A stretch of DNA of 64,000 nt from Adhaeribacter soli (GTDB lineage: Bacteria > Bacteroidota > Bacteroidia > Cytophagales > Hymenobacteraceae): NCBI RefSeq assembly GCF_008727925.1, contig NZ_VTWT01000004.1, positions 1 through 64,000 of the forward strand. Direction: 5' to 3'. Below the pieces are notes generated by a model. It saw only the letters and a list, made by a program, of their open reading frames with translations. It did not search any database and was not told where the DNA came from. Numbering within the stretch: the stretch's first letter is position 1; every line of letters begins with the position of its first letter. The translations under genes were made by a program, and so were the position numbers. This document shows, piece by piece, positions 1 through 10,084 of this stretch.

Positions 1-535
1 CCGTAGCCATCGGGGATATTGACGGTGACGGCAAGCCCGACCTGGCTATCGCTAATAATAGCTCCAATACTGTTTCAGTTCTTCGGAACACAGGCAGCAG
101 CGGCACGGTAAACTTTGCCCCCAAAGCAGATTTCACCACAGTTACTAATCCTTATTCGGTTGCCATCGGGGATATAGACGGTGACGGCAAGCCCGACCTG
201 GCTATCGCTAATTCTAATTCAAATTCAAATAATGTTTCAGTGCTTCGGAACATAGGCAGCAGCGGCACGGTAAGCTTTGCCGCCAAAGCAGATTTTGTTA
301 CAGGAAGTAGTCCTTTTTCCGTAGCCATCGGGGATATTGACGGTGACGGCAAGCCCGACCTGGCTATCGCTAACATTAATGCCGGTAGTGTATCAGTTTT
401 TCGGAACATAGGCAGCAGCGGCACGATAAGTTTTGCCGCCAAAGTCGATTTTACTACAGGAAGTAGTGCTCGTTCCGTAGCCATCGGGGATATAGACGGT
501 GACGGCAAGCCCGACCTGGCTATAACTAATAATAG
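1..535 (+). repeat. Near-identical FG-GAP DNA repeats
   Basis: Four in-frame copies of a block starting GCCATCGGGGATAT and coding IGDIDGDGKPDLAIxN start at 6, 162, 324 and 480, so the spacings are 156, 162 and 156 bases. The about 45-base core is almost unchanged at the DNA level, while the intervening bases differ. This points to recent expansion or gene conversion. More copies may lie left of the window. Confidence 0.85.
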
Positions 536-3500
536 CTCCAATACCGTTTCAGTGCTTCGGAATAATCCGGTTATATTATCTGCCAATGCCAATTTATCGG
601 CTTTAACGTTAAGCTCCGGCACGTTAGCTCCGGCATTTGCGGCCGCTACTGCTTCTTACACGGCTTCGGTTGCCAATGCAACCACTTCTATAACAGTAAC
701 ACCAACCAAAGCGGAAGCCAATGCTACTATAACAGTAAACGGCACTGCTGTAACCAGCGGAAGCGCTTCGGGGGCAATTGCTTTGAATGTTGGCAGCAAC
801 ACCATAACTACGGTAGTAACTGCGCAGGATGGTACTACAACCAAAACGTATTCAGTTGTAGTAAACAGAGCTTACAGCCCGCCGGGCAATGCCCTGCATT
901 TTGATGGCGCAAACGATTATGTTGAAGGTCCCGCCATTGCAGCAACCAGTATAAAAACCATGGAAGCTTGGGTAAAATTCGGCAGTTTTAGCGGCACCCA
1001 GGAAATACTCAGCAAATCTGTGAATGATTCTGGTTTTGAACTGGTAACCGTTGGGAGCAATTTGTGTTTTTATGCTATGAACAGCGCCAGCAATTTCAGC
1101 TTTATCACTTACCCAGCTATAGGTAATTTAGAAACGGGCAAATGGTATCATATAGCCGTCACCTGGGATGGTACCAGCAGAGCTTCCATGCGGCTGTATG
1201 TAAACGGAATAGCTGTAGGAGCTCGCACCGATGTGGGCAACCTGACTTCGGTTAGCAACCCGGCTGGTAATTTCCGGATAGGGGCATGGTATGGGTATGA
1301 TATCAGGTATTTTAATGGAGCCGTAGACGAAGTAAGAGTCTGGAGCACCAACAAAACGCAACCAGATATTCAAGCCGGCATGTTAAATGCCATCAGTCCG
1401 TCGGCCACCGGCTTGCTGGCCTATTACAATTTCGACAATGGTGCAGCCAGCGGCAGCAATGCTGGTTTAACAAATTTAACCGACCTAAGCCCGAACGGCC
1501 GCAACGGCACACTTACCAACTTTACCTTATCCGGAGCAACCAGCAACTGGGTAGAAAGTTATGCGATGGTAGTTCCGGTAGTGGCTGCGGCCAGCAATAT
1601 TTCGGCTACCAGTTTTACAGCTAACTGGTCTGCTCCGGCAGTAGGCACGGTAACTAATTATTTGCTTGATGTTTCTACTAATTCAGCTTTCAGTACTTTT
1701 GTAAGCGGTTACAGCAGTAGAAATGTTGGCACGGCTACTTCGTCAGCGGTAACCGGTTTATCTCCTTCAACGCCATATTATTACCGGGTTCGCGCCGATA
1801 AAACTTCGGTAACCGGCCAGGGTGCTAATTCGGGCACAACCATAGTCACTACGCTTTCAAATAATGCCAATCTTTCAGCATTAGCTATCAGTTCCGGTAC
1901 TTTAAATCCAACTTTTGCTTCGGCAACCACCAGCTACACGGCTTCGGTAACTAATGCCACTACTTCTATAACCGTAACGCCAACCGTTGCCGAAAGCAAT
2001 GCAACTATAACGGTAAACGGAACGACAGTAACCAGCGGAAGTGCTTCTGCGGCAATTGCTTTGAATGTGGGCAGCAATACTATCACTACGGTAGTTACCG
2101 CGCAGGATGGCACCACAATCAAAACCTATATTGTAACGGTTACCAAGGCTGAAGCAGCACCTGTTATTACGCTTCAGCCGGCAACTATTGCGGTTACCGG
2201 TGGGCAGCCAGCCGGCTTTACGGTAGTGGCAACCGGCAACGGTACGCTCTCTTATCAGTGGCAGGTCAGTACCGATGGCGGAACTACTTTCAATAACCTG
2301 GGCAACGGGGGTATTTATAGCGGAACAACTACAAACAGCCTTGCCATAAGTAACGCCCCCATTTCCCTTTCCGGTTACCAGTACAGGGCAATAGTGAGTA
2401 ACGGAACCGCAGTAAATTCCAGTGGGGCGGCTTTAACAGTAACGATGCCAGCTTTTAATAATAACCGCACCTGGATAGCCTCCGGAACACCAGGCTTTTC
2501 TACCGTGCAGGCTTCGTACACTTCAATGGCAATAAATGCTGCAGGTACGCCTTATATAGCTTTTCTGGAAGGCAGCACAAGCAAAAATGTTATGGTTATG
2601 AAGCAAACCGGCTCTGGCTGGCAGGCAGTAGGCACAACCGGCTTCCCTGCAACTTCAGGGGCTGAAAAATCACTTGAACTGGTGCTGGATGCCGCCGGGT
2701 TACCGTACATAATTTACCAGGATGCCAGCTATAACGGCAAGCTAACCGTTAAGAAGTTTGATGGAACAAACTGGCTTACAGTTGGCTCTGCAGGTTTTTC
2801 AGCCGGTCAGGCCTATTATCCTTCCTTGGTTTTGGACGCTTCCGGCAAACCTTACGCAGCTTATATGGATAATACCAACAACTATAAAGCCACGGTAAAG
2901 AAATTAAACGGCTCCCTTTGGGAAACAGTAGGTACTGTTGGCTTTACTACAGATATGGCCTGGTACATTTCCCTGGCCCTTGATCCTTCCGGAACGCCTT
3001 ATTTAGCATTTCAGGATGGCGCCAGCGGCGACAAAGCTACCGTAATGAAATTTAACGGAACGACGTGGCAAGCAGTTGGTACAGCCGGTTTTTCAGCAGG
3101 AACTACCTATTATAATACATTAGTTCTGGATGCTGCCGGTACGCCTTACGTAGCTTATGTTGATGTTATAAACGGCAATAAAGTTACCGTAATGAAATTT
3201 AATGGTTCAGCCTGGGCTTCCGTGGGTACAGCCGGTATTTCGGCTGGGGCTGCGCAATATATATCTTTAGCACTTGATGCTGCTGGCACGCCTTATGTAG
3301 GGTATACAGATGCTAGCAACAGCAGTAAAGCTACCGTAATGAAATTTAACGGCGCTGCCTGGGCAACAGTAGGGACATCAGGCTTTTCTTTAGGAGCAGC
3401 TACTTTTACTTCCCTGGCGCTTGATGCTTCCGGCATGCCTTACCTGGCTTACCGGGATGGAGGCAATGCAACCAAAGCAACCGTTATGAAATTTGCCGCT

Positions 3501-6500
3501 TCGGATAATGCCAACTTGTCGGCTTTAACGCTAAGCTCCGGTACGCTAAGCCCGGTGTTTGCTTCGGCAACCGCCAGCTATACGGCTTCGGTACCCAATG
3601 CAACCACTTCAATAACGGTAACGCCAACCAAAGCGGAAGCTAATGCCACAATTACGGTAAACGGAACGGCTGTAACCAGCGGAAATGCATCTGTTGCAAT
3701 TGCTTTGAATATTGGCAGCAACACCATAACTACGGTAGTAACAGCCCAGGATGGCACTACAACCAAAACGTATTCAGTGGTGGTAAACAGAGCTTACAGC
3801 CCACCGGGCAATGCTTTACATTTCGCCGGCAATCAACACGTAGAAGCTGCAAATTCGGCCACTATAAACCAGTATGTAAGTACCGGCCAGCTTACTGTTG
3901 AATATTGGGTTCGGCCGGTAAATCAGACAGCTTCCCTGGCCACTACCATTAGTCATCGGGGAGATGCCAATAATAATGGTTTTGTAATGGAAGGAAATAA
4001 TGCCGGTTGGGACCATTGGGTTAACTTTAGTGGAAACTGGTATAAAGTAACGTTCCCATACACTTCAAACATCTGGCAACACATTGCCATAGTTGCCCAA
4101 AACGGCCAGCCCTTAAAAGGGTACTTAAACGGCGAATTGGTTGCTACCACGCCTACATCTGGTGCCATGACCTTTAATTCGAACGCATTAAGGATTGGTA
4201 ACAACACGCAAACCAACGTTAACCGTTATTTTTCGGGCGCAATAGATGAACTCCGGATTTACAGCACCGCGTTAAGTCAGGCCCAGGTAAAAGCAGATAT
4301 GTTGAATACTACAGCTGCCGTTCCGGCAAGCCTGAACCTGCATTATGATTTTGATAATGGCATTGCAGGAGGTACAAATACGGGCATAAATACAGTTTCT
4401 GATTTATCCGGAAACGGGAATACAGGCAGCCTGGCAAATTTTGCCCTAACCGGTAGCAGCAGTAACTGGGTGGAAAGCTATGCGATGGTAGTTCCAACTG
4501 CAACCGCAACCACAGCCATTGGTTCAACCGGCTTTACAGTAAACTGGACTGCCCCGGCAATAGGTACGGTTACCAATTATTTGCTGGATGTTTCAACCAA
4601 TAGCACCTTTACTGCCTTGGTTAGCGGCTACAACGGCAAGAATGCAGGCACGGCCACTTCGGAAGCGATAACCGGTTTATTGCCGGCTACTACTTACTAT
4701 TACCGGGTAAGGGCCGCTAAAACTTCGGTAACCGGCCAGGGCGCCTATTCAGCTACCATTATGGCCAAAACGCTTTCCAACAATGCCAACCTGTCGGCTT
4801 TAAGTTTAAGCGCCGGTACATTAAACCCGGTGTTCGCTTCGGCAACTACTGCTTATTCAGCCTCTGTAATCAATACAACCACTTCTATAACGGTAACACC
4901 AACCGTTTTCGAAAGCAATGCAACCATAACGGTGAACGGAACGGCTGTAACCAGCGGCAGCGCTTCCGGGCCTATTGCTTTAAACGTGGGCAACAATACC
5001 ATTACTACGGTAGTCACGGCTCAGGATGGCAGTACTACAAAAACTTATACCATAAGCGTAACCAGGACTGGTTCAGCTAATGCTAATCTTGCTAACCTGA
5101 CGTTGAGCAGCGGCACCTTATCGCCTGCTTTTAATTCTAATACTGCCAGCTATACGGCTTCTGTAGCGAATGCAGTTACTTCTATAACAGTAACACCAAC
5201 GGTAGACGCCCCTTTCGCTACGGTAAAGGTAAGTGGAACTACGGTTGTGAGCGGAAACCCGTCAGGTGCTATTGCTTTAGCAGTTGGCAGTAATTCGATT
5301 ACCGTAGAAGTTACCGCGCAGAATAATACCACGAAAACCTATACGATAGCTATAACCCGTGCCGCCCCGGGAACCTCAATCTGGAATGGCTCAGCTTCCA
5401 CCAGCTGGAACGACCCGAATAACTGGAGCCCGGTGGGCGTGCCGACTTCCACTTCTACGGCAACCATTCCGTCGGGCGTAACGCCGCCGGTAATTACCAG
5501 CGGTACCATTTCGCTTACAAACCTGATCGTGAATACCGGCACATCCTTTACGGTAGCGGGCGGCACCTTCAACCTATCGGGAAATATTACTAACAACGGC
5601 AATTTTGCCCAAACTGGCGGAACCTTTAACCTGAACGGTACTACCAGCCAGGCCATTGGCGGAACGAATCCGGTCACATTCTTTAACTTAACAGTAGGAA
5701 TGAACAACGCTGTGATGAACACAGATGTAAACGTACAGGGCGTACTGACTTTAACCGGCTCCATAGCCACTGCCGGCCACGTGCTTACCCTGCTTTCCAA
5801 TGCTTCCGGCACGGCTATGATCGTGAACAGCGGCGGCGTAGTAAACGGTAACATCACCATGCAGCGCTTTATCGATGCTTCTGTAAACACTGGAGCGGGC
5901 TACCGCCATTTTTCGTCGCCGGTGCAAAACACTACCGTTGCCGATTTTACCACCTCAGGGTTTGCCCCGGTTGTAAACCCGGTTTATAATACTGCCGCTA
6001 ACCCAGCCAGCGTGAAGCCATACCCGAACGTAATGAGCTACAACCAAAACCGCATTGCTGCTACCAACGCTACTACTTCCGATTTTACGTTCGGCTGGCA
6101 GTCGCCGGGGGCTTTAACCGATGTGCTTGCTCCAGGAAAAGGCTACACCGTAAACCTGAAAGCCAGCAGCAAAGTAGACCTGGTCGGCGCTCCTAATAAC
6201 GGCAACGTTACGTTAACCAACCTGAACACGGGAGGTCAGGCCAATTCGGGCTGGCATTTATTAGGCAACCCGTACCCTTCCCCGATTGCCATCGACCGGT
6301 TTGCTGTTCCCGCAGGTTTCTATCCGGCGGTGCATACCTTCCGGTCGACGGGGCAATATGCCGGCTCTTATGCAAGCTACGTAAATGGCGTGGGCAGCAT
6401 TCCGGACGGGATCTTGCCGGCTATGCAGGGTTTCTTTATGCAGTGTACCACCAATGTTGCCAGCTTCATGTTTACCAACGCGATGCGGGTTACTTCATAC

Positions 6501-7220
6501 AGCAACCCTTCCTTCTATAGAGTAGCAGCCGATACCCGTCCTTTGCTGACGTTACGACTTGCCAACAGCCTGAATGAGGCCGATGAAGCTTTTGTGTACC
6601 TGGAGAACGGCGCCACCACCGGTTTCGAAGGGAATATGGATGCGGTTAAGCTGCCGGGCGGTAACGTTTCGCTTTATACCATGGCCGGAACAGAAGCCTT
6701 ATCAATAAACGGAATCGGAACAACTGCCAGCCAGCGCGTCCCGCTAGCAGTTAGCGGCGCAGCCGGCAACCTAGTCATCAGTGTAGAAAGACTGGTCAAT
6801 TTCAGTGGTTACGACGGCGTGCTGGAAGATAAAATCAACAATAGCTTCACCACGCTTTCTGCCGCTTCGGTGTATAGTTTTAGCCATACCGGAGGGGTAG
6901 TTGCCAACCGGTTCGTGCTGCACATAAACGCCAGGGTTTCCGGTACCAACGATGCCATGAACGGCATAGCGGTAAACGTGTACCCGAACCCCACTAGTGC
7001 AGAAGAAGGCTTTACATTGGTAATGCAGGGGTTAACTACCAGTAAGCTAACTGCTTCTTTATACAACAGCCTGGGCCAGGAGGTGCAGACCCGCCATATT
7101 AGCGTAAGCGGCGGAAAGGGTACCGAAGGGTTCAGTACTGCCAGGCTGGCCAAAGGTATTTACACGCTAAGCCTTACTTCAGGCACGGCCAGATCTGTTC
7201 GGAAAATAATTGTGCAGTAA
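1..7220 (+). CDS. Giant modular T9SS-secreted adhesin, 5' end outside the window
   Basis: The reading frame (codons beginning at base 3) is open at the window edge, so the N-terminus and signal peptide are missing; about 2405 residues are visible. In order: four FG-GAP/VCBS calcium-binding repeats (IGDIDGDGKPDLAI); a cadherin-like beta-sandwich (NANLSALTLSSGTL, about bases 585-870); a LamG/concanavalin-like domain (890-1560); fibronectin type III (1570-1850); a second cadherin-like domain; an Ig-like domain (2155-2440); about seven propeller-like repeats with PYVAYTD and KATVMKF (2450-3510); a second cadherin-LamG-Fn3 block (3510-4780); two more cadherin-like domains; a long passenger region; and a type A T9SS sorting domain (VYPNPTSAEEGFTL to KIIVQ). 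Family knowledge: such proteins cross the outer membrane by T9SS and are cell-surface anchored or released. The role in adhesion or glycan binding is inferred. A strong terminator follows. Confidence 0.9.
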   Translation, partial: VAIGDIDGDGKPDLAIANNSSNTVSVLRNTGSSGTVNFAPKADFTTVTNPYSVAIGDIDGDGKPDLAIANSNSNSNNVSVLRNIGSSGTVSFAAKADFVTGSSPFSVAIGDIDGDGKPDLAIANINAGSVSVFRNIGSSGTISFAAKVDFTTGSSARSVAIGDIDGDGKPDLAITNNSSNTVSVLRNNPVILSANANLSALTLSSGTLAPAFAAATASYTASVANATTSITVTPTKAEANATITVNGTAVTSGSASGAIALNVGSNTITTVVTAQDGTTTKTYSVVVNRAYSPPGNALHFDGANDYVEGPAIAATSIKTMEAWVKFGSFSGTQEILSKSVNDSGFELVTVGSNLCFYAMNSASNFSFITYPAIGNLETGKWYHIAVTWDGTSRASMRLYVNGIAVGARTDVGNLTSVSNPAGNFRIGAWYGYDIRYFNGAVDEVRVWSTNKTQPDIQAGMLNAISPSATGLLAYYNFDNGAASGSNAGLTNLTDLSPNGRNGTLTNFTLSGATSNWVESYAMVVPVVAAASNISATSFTANWSAPAVGTVTNYLLDVSTNSAFSTFVSGYSSRNVGTATSSAVTGLSPSTPYYYRVRADKTSVTGQGANSGTTIVTTLSNNANLSALAISSGTLNPTFASATTSYTASVTNATTSITVTPTVAESNATITVNGTTVTSGSASAAIALNVGSNTITTVVTAQDGTTIKTYIVTVTKAEAAPVITLQPATIAVTGGQPAGFTVVATGNGTLSYQWQVSTDGGTTFNNLGNGGIYSGTTTNSLAISNAPISLSGYQYRAIVSNGTAVNSSGAALTVTMPAFNNNRTWIASGTPGFSTVQASYTSMAINAAGTPYIAFLEGSTSKNVMVMKQTGSGWQAVGTTGFPATSGAEKSLELVLDAAGLPYIIYQDASYNGKLTVKKFDGTNWLTVGSAGFSAGQAYYPSLVLDASGKPYAAYMDNTNNYKATVKKLNGSLWETVGTVGFTTDMAWYISLALDPSGTPYLAFQDGASGDKATVMKFNGTTWQAVGTAGFSAGTTYYNTLVLDAAGTPYVAYVDVINGNKVTVMKFNGSAWASVGTAGISAGAAQYISLALDAAGTPYVGYTDASNSSKATVMKFNGAAWATVGTSGFSLGAATFTSLALDASGMPYLAYRDGGNATKATVMKFAASDNANLSALTLSSGTLSPVFASATASYTASVPNATTSITVTPTKAEANATITVNGTAVTSGNASVAIALNIGSNTITTVVTAQDGTTTKTYSVVVNRAYSPPGNALHFAGNQHVEAANSATINQYVSTGQLTVEYWVRPVNQTASLATTISHRGDANNNGFVMEGNNAGWDHWVNFSGNWYKVTFPYTSNIWQHIAIVAQNGQPLKGYLNGELVATTPTSGAMTFNSNALRIGNNTQTNVNRYFSGAIDELRIYSTALSQAQVKADMLNTTAAVPASLNLHYDFDNGIAGGTNTGINTVSDLSGNGNTGSLANFALTGSSSNWVESYAMVVPTATATTAIGSTGFTVNWTAPAIGTVTNYLLDVSTNSTFTALVSGYNGKNAGTATSEAITGLLPATTYYYRVRAAKTSVTGQGAYSATIMAKTLSNNANLSALSLSAGTLNPVFASATTAYSASVINTTTSITVTPTVFESNATITVNGTAVTSGSASGPIALNVGNNTITTVVTAQDGSTTKTYTISVTRTGSANANLANLTLSSGTLSPAFNSNTASYTASVANAVTSITVTPTVDAPFATVKVSGTTVVSGNPSGAIALAVGSNSITVEVTAQNNTTKTYTIAITRAAPGTSIWNGSASTSWNDPNNWSPVGVPTSTSTATIPSGVTPPVITSGTISLTNLIVNTGTSFTVAGGTFNLSGNITNNGNFAQTGGTFNLNGTTSQAIGGTNPVTFFNLTVGMNNAVMNTDVNVQGVLTLTGSIATAGHVLTLLSNASGTAMIVNSGGVVNGNITMQRFIDASVNTGAGYRHFSSPVQNTTVADFTTSGFAPVVNPVYNTAANPASVKPYPNVMSYNQNRIAATNATTSDFTFGWQSPGALTDVLAPGKGYTVNLKASSKVDLVGAPNNGNVTLTNLNTGGQANSGWHLLGNPYPSPIAIDRFAVPAGFYPAVHTFRSTGQYAGSYASYVNGVGSIPDGILPAMQGFFMQCTTNVASFMFTNAMRVTSYSNPSFYRVAADTRPLLTLRLANSLNEADEAFVYLENGATTGFEGNMDAVKLPGGNVSLYTMAGTEALSINGIGTTASQRVPLAVSGAAGNLVISVERLVNFSGYDGVLEDKINNSFTTLSAASVYSFSHTGGVVANRFVLHINARVSGTNDAMNGIAVNVYPNPTSAEEGFTLVMQGLTTSKLTASLYNSLGQEVQTRHISVSGGKGTEGFSTARLAKGIYTLSLTSGTARSVRKIIVQ

Positions 7221-7263
7221 AGCCGACGTTCTTTGCAGGTAACTGCACTGAGCTGCTATACTA

Positions 7264-7308
7264 ATAAAACAAATGGCCTGCCTACTTATGGCAGGCCATT
7301 TGTTTTAT
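7264..7308. terminator. Perfect 19-bp hairpin, transcription terminator
   Basis: ATAAAACAAATGGCCTGCC (7264-7282), a 7-base loop and the exact reverse complement (7290-7308). The right arm ends in TTTGTTTTAT, giving a T-rich tail. It begins 44 bases after the adhesin stop codon and should terminate that transcript; its symmetry means it could work in both directions. Confidence 0.85.
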
Positions 7309-7326
7309 GGTAGGTGCTGTTTGTAA

Positions 7327-7356
7327 ATTCAATACTCATTCAATACTCATTCAATA
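7327..7356. repeat. Short 11-bp tandem repeat
   Basis: ATTCAATACTC occurs twice in tandem (7327-7337, 7338-7348), followed by a partial third copy ATTCAATA. It lies in the otherwise gene-free stretch 7309-7904, which also holds a 16-bp palindrome CTTTGGTAGACCAAAG at 7526-7541 and the left arm of an inverted repeat. I see no coding sequence in that stretch. Confidence 0.7.
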
Positions 7357-7626
7357 TCAAGCAGGCAGAATAGGAAAGCTTCAAATTATTTAAGTAATTA
7401 GCTAAATGCTTTCGAGAAGAAGTCTATTTGCTTCTTTAGGACACTTTATCCAATTTATTGGGGAAATTATCGAACTATTTTTAAGGCAAAACTAAGCCCC
7501 ATTTAATGTGAAGCGGCTCTTTTAACTTTGGTAGACCAAAGGAGTGAAATATCGAACTTTATTCACCAGGATTTAACCGTTCTTTCAGAATATTGTCGTT
7601 GAATTTAAGTGGTCTTTCTACTAAAA

Positions 7627-7662
7627 CCCACCTTAAAAAGTGACTTTAAAAGTCCACTTTGT
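7627..7662 (+). repeat. Left arm of diverged inverted repeat around the Septu module
   Basis: CCCACCTTAAAAA, a variable centre, then TAAAAGTCCACTTTGT (7647-7662). The reverse complement of 14080-14116 reads CCCACATTAAAAA, a variable centre, then the same 16 bases TAAAAGTCCACTTTGT. The arms enclose about 6.5 kb. Confidence 0.6.
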
Positions 7663-7904
7663 GCTGAAGATTTATAGGGTAGATAGTCACAATAAATGTA
7701 ATACATTCAGATAACAAGTCAAAGATTTTGCCTGAATGGTTGCCTGCAGTTTAAAATTTATTTTGGCAATGATATATCTGTTTACACTAAGTGATTATAT
7801 CATTGCCTTATTTTATTATTTTTGGTTTACAACATTTGGTTTTCAATTAAAGTTATAATTAAAAGACGGCCAACAGACTGCCATCATTCCTAATTTTTAT
7901 TATT

Positions 7905-9194
7905 ATGTTCTTAAAGGAAATATATCTTAAAAACTTCAAGTGCCATGAAAGGCTCTTCTTAGATTTTTCTAATCCTCCTGAGCTTAAACAGCGTATACGA
8001 AAAACCACTTTCCTTTTAGGTGAGAACGGTACAGGTAAGAGTGCCCTGTTAAAGGCAATTGCCTTGGTGACGGGAGGCAGTAACGCTTTGAGTGATATTT
8101 TTGGAGACATCGAAGAATGGATTCAAAACGGCAAAGATTACTGTGAGATAGCGGCAGTCTTAACAACTGCAGAAGGTGAACTTCGGAATATTAGCCTTAG
8201 GTTGGAAAGGGGCTCTCACCTGACCGATGTAGTAAACAAAAATCGAAGCACTCTGGAATTGATTGACAATGCTATTAAGAATGCTGATAGAAACTATTTT
8301 GTGATTGCTTATGGAGCCTCCAGACGCTTAAACAAGTCTGGAGATAATTACTTTCCTAATCACTCTCAACGGTCAAATTCATTCCGATCAACGAATATCC
8401 GTTCACTTTTCAATCCGGATGCGTTGCTTGTCTCGCTTAGTAACTGGGCCATGGAACTTGACTATTCCCAAGGCACCGTTGGTTTACAGCTTATTAAAGA
8501 TGCTCTTGATAACTTTCTTCTGGAGAACGTTAAATTTAAAGCTATTGATAAGGAAAAAGGTAAAATAATCTTCTCAACACCTGACGGTGACGTTCCTCTT
8601 GAACAGCTGAGCGACGGTTATCAAAATGTTGCGGCTTGGATTGGGGATCTTATGTATAACCTGACAAGAACCTTTAAGGATTATAAGGAACCATTGAAGG
8701 CCCGGGGATTATTACTGATTGATGAAATTGACCTTCACTTGCACCCAAAATGGCAACGGCAGTTGCATGCTTTCCTCAAAGATAAATTACCTAATTTTCA
8801 AATTATAGCAACCACGCACTCACCACTCACAGCACAGCAGGCTGAAGAAAACGAACTCTATGCTCTCAAAAGAGAAGATGGCAAAGTGGATCTGATAGCT
8901 TTCAAAGGTAATCCATCAAAGATGCTGATCCACCAGCTACTGATGTCACCAGTATTCGGACTACAAACAGATGAATCTCTAATAATTCAAGAGGCAAAAG
9001 CAGGCGTTAGAGAGTATAGAGCAAAAGGGTTAAAAAGTCAAAAAGATAAAAATGAGCTTGCAAAGTATGAAGAGCTCCTTGATAACACCCCCTTTAATGT
9101 TAGAGAAAATTCACTCCTTTCAGGCAAAGACATTTCTTTACTTCAGGAAATCAATTCTCATCTTAAACCAAAAGATACATCGACGGATCTATGA
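7905..9194 (+). CDS. ptuA: Septu-type AAA ATPase PtuA
   Basis: A 429-residue SMC/RecF-like ATPase. It starts with a typical beta strand for this class (MFLKEIYLKNFKCH), followed by Walker A GENGTGKS (39-46), signature LSDGYQ (235-240), Walker B LLLIDEIDLHLHP (269-281) and H-loop TTHSP (303-307). The next gene overlaps its stop codon by four bases (ATGA) and encodes a PtuB-type HNH nuclease, so the two are translationally coupled. Family knowledge: PtuA and PtuB form the Septu anti-phage complex, in which the ATPase assembles with and controls the nuclease. A retron system uses the same pair as its effector; I found no reverse transcriptase in this window. At 429 residues it is close to or slightly shorter than known PtuA proteins. 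All catalytic motifs look intact. Confidence 0.85.
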   Translation: MFLKEIYLKNFKCHERLFLDFSNPPELKQRIRKTTFLLGENGTGKSALLKAIALVTGGSNALSDIFGDIEEWIQNGKDYCEIAAVLTTAEGELRNISLRLERGSHLTDVVNKNRSTLELIDNAIKNADRNYFVIAYGASRRLNKSGDNYFPNHSQRSNSFRSTNIRSLFNPDALLVSLSNWAMELDYSQGTVGLQLIKDALDNFLLENVKFKAIDKEKGKIIFSTPDGDVPLEQLSDGYQNVAAWIGDLMYNLTRTFKDYKEPLKARGLLLIDEIDLHLHPKWQRQLHAFLKDKLPNFQIIATTHSPLTAQQAEENELYALKREDGKVDLIAFKGNPSKMLIHQLLMSPVFGLQTDESLIIQEAKAGVREYRAKGLKSQKDKNELAKYEELLDNTPFNVRENSLLSGKDISLLQEINSHLKPKDTSTDL

Positions 9195-10075
9195 TACAGT
9201 TAACTAGAGTTAGAACAGTTCCGCCTATACACTCAAACTTTTTCGGAGCTAAAAGAAAACAGTTAAACCTTGAGCTAATAAAACAGAAATTAAAAGGAGA
9301 ATTAAATGAAGAGGGAGGTAATAAGTGGAATAGCCAAATCTGGAAGGAAGCGAAGGAGCAACTACTTATAGAAACTCACAATAAGTGTGCTTACTGCGAA
9401 ACTCCTACTAGCGTTGTTGCATATGGTGATGTTGAGCATTTTCGTCCAAAGAGCGTTTACTGGTGGCTTGCCTATTGCTATGAGAACTACCTTGCTTCCT
9501 GTACTATTTGTAACCAAAAGTACAAGAAAGACAAATTTGAATTGGAAACTCCTTCCAAAAAACTGACAGGTCCATCTGTTACAAATTCTACGACGGCAGC
9601 GGAACTCATTGAGGTAGCAGCCAAATTGACGCCAGACCCTATATCCGACGGAGAAGGAATGCCTTTTGCACAATTCGAGAAGGATATACTAGGTGAATCG
9701 GCCCTACTTCTTCACCCCTATCACCAAAATCCAGCTGAGTTTTTTGCATATGAGCCTATTCTGGCCAATAAAGAAGTTGTCGTTATCCCTACCAATCCAA
9801 ATTTTAACAGAATGGTTAAAGCCGCAGAAGATTTTTATGGTATAAACCGTCAAGAATTAATGGATCTTCGCTTCCAGGCTTACATACAATATATGACCTT
9901 CCGACATGTTCTTAGCAACCAAAATTTACCAGCAAATCTTCTAACGGCCTGTTCAAACAGATTGGAAGAAATGAGGGCTGATTTCGCAGCTTATGCAGGA
10001 ATGATAAGGTATTTTGATACAAAAGATCTTTCAGAACTACCTTGGGATTTTAATATTAATTTAACAGGCTCATAA
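9191..10075 (+). CDS. ptuB: Septu-type HNH endonuclease PtuB
   Basis: A 294-residue HNH nuclease of the PtuB (TIGR02646-like) family. The first zinc pair CAYC is at residues 66-69, the catalytic stretch VEHFRPKS at 81-88, the aromatic YWWLAYCYENY about 90-100, and the second pair CTICNQKYK at 104-112. It starts inside the ptuA stop codon (ATGA overlap). Family knowledge: PtuB is the nuclease of Septu and is thought to cleave nucleic acid when PtuA releases or activates it during phage infection. The next gene converges on it with only nine bases between stop codons, so the operon probably contains just these two genes. I see no frameshift or missing key residue. Confidence 0.85.
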   Translation: MIQLTRVRTVPPIHSNFFGAKRKQLNLELIKQKLKGELNEEGGNKWNSQIWKEAKEQLLIETHNKCAYCETPTSVVAYGDVEHFRPKSVYWWLAYCYENYLASCTICNQKYKKDKFELETPSKKLTGPSVTNSTTAAELIEVAAKLTPDPISDGEGMPFAQFEKDILGESALLLHPYHQNPAEFFAYEPILANKEVVVIPTNPNFNRMVKAAEDFYGINRQELMDLRFQAYIQYMTFRHVLSNQNLPANLLTACSNRLEEMRADFAAYAGMIRYFDTKDLSELPWDFNINLTGS

Positions 10076-10084
10076 TAATTTAGT

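Noticed and set aside
152-622. Open frames on the minus strand across the adhesin gene
   Set aside because: They mirror the repetitive Ala/Thr/Val-rich coding sequence of the plus strand (repeated LLPMF, RSGLPSPSISPMATE). They have no independent start context and no recognisable family.
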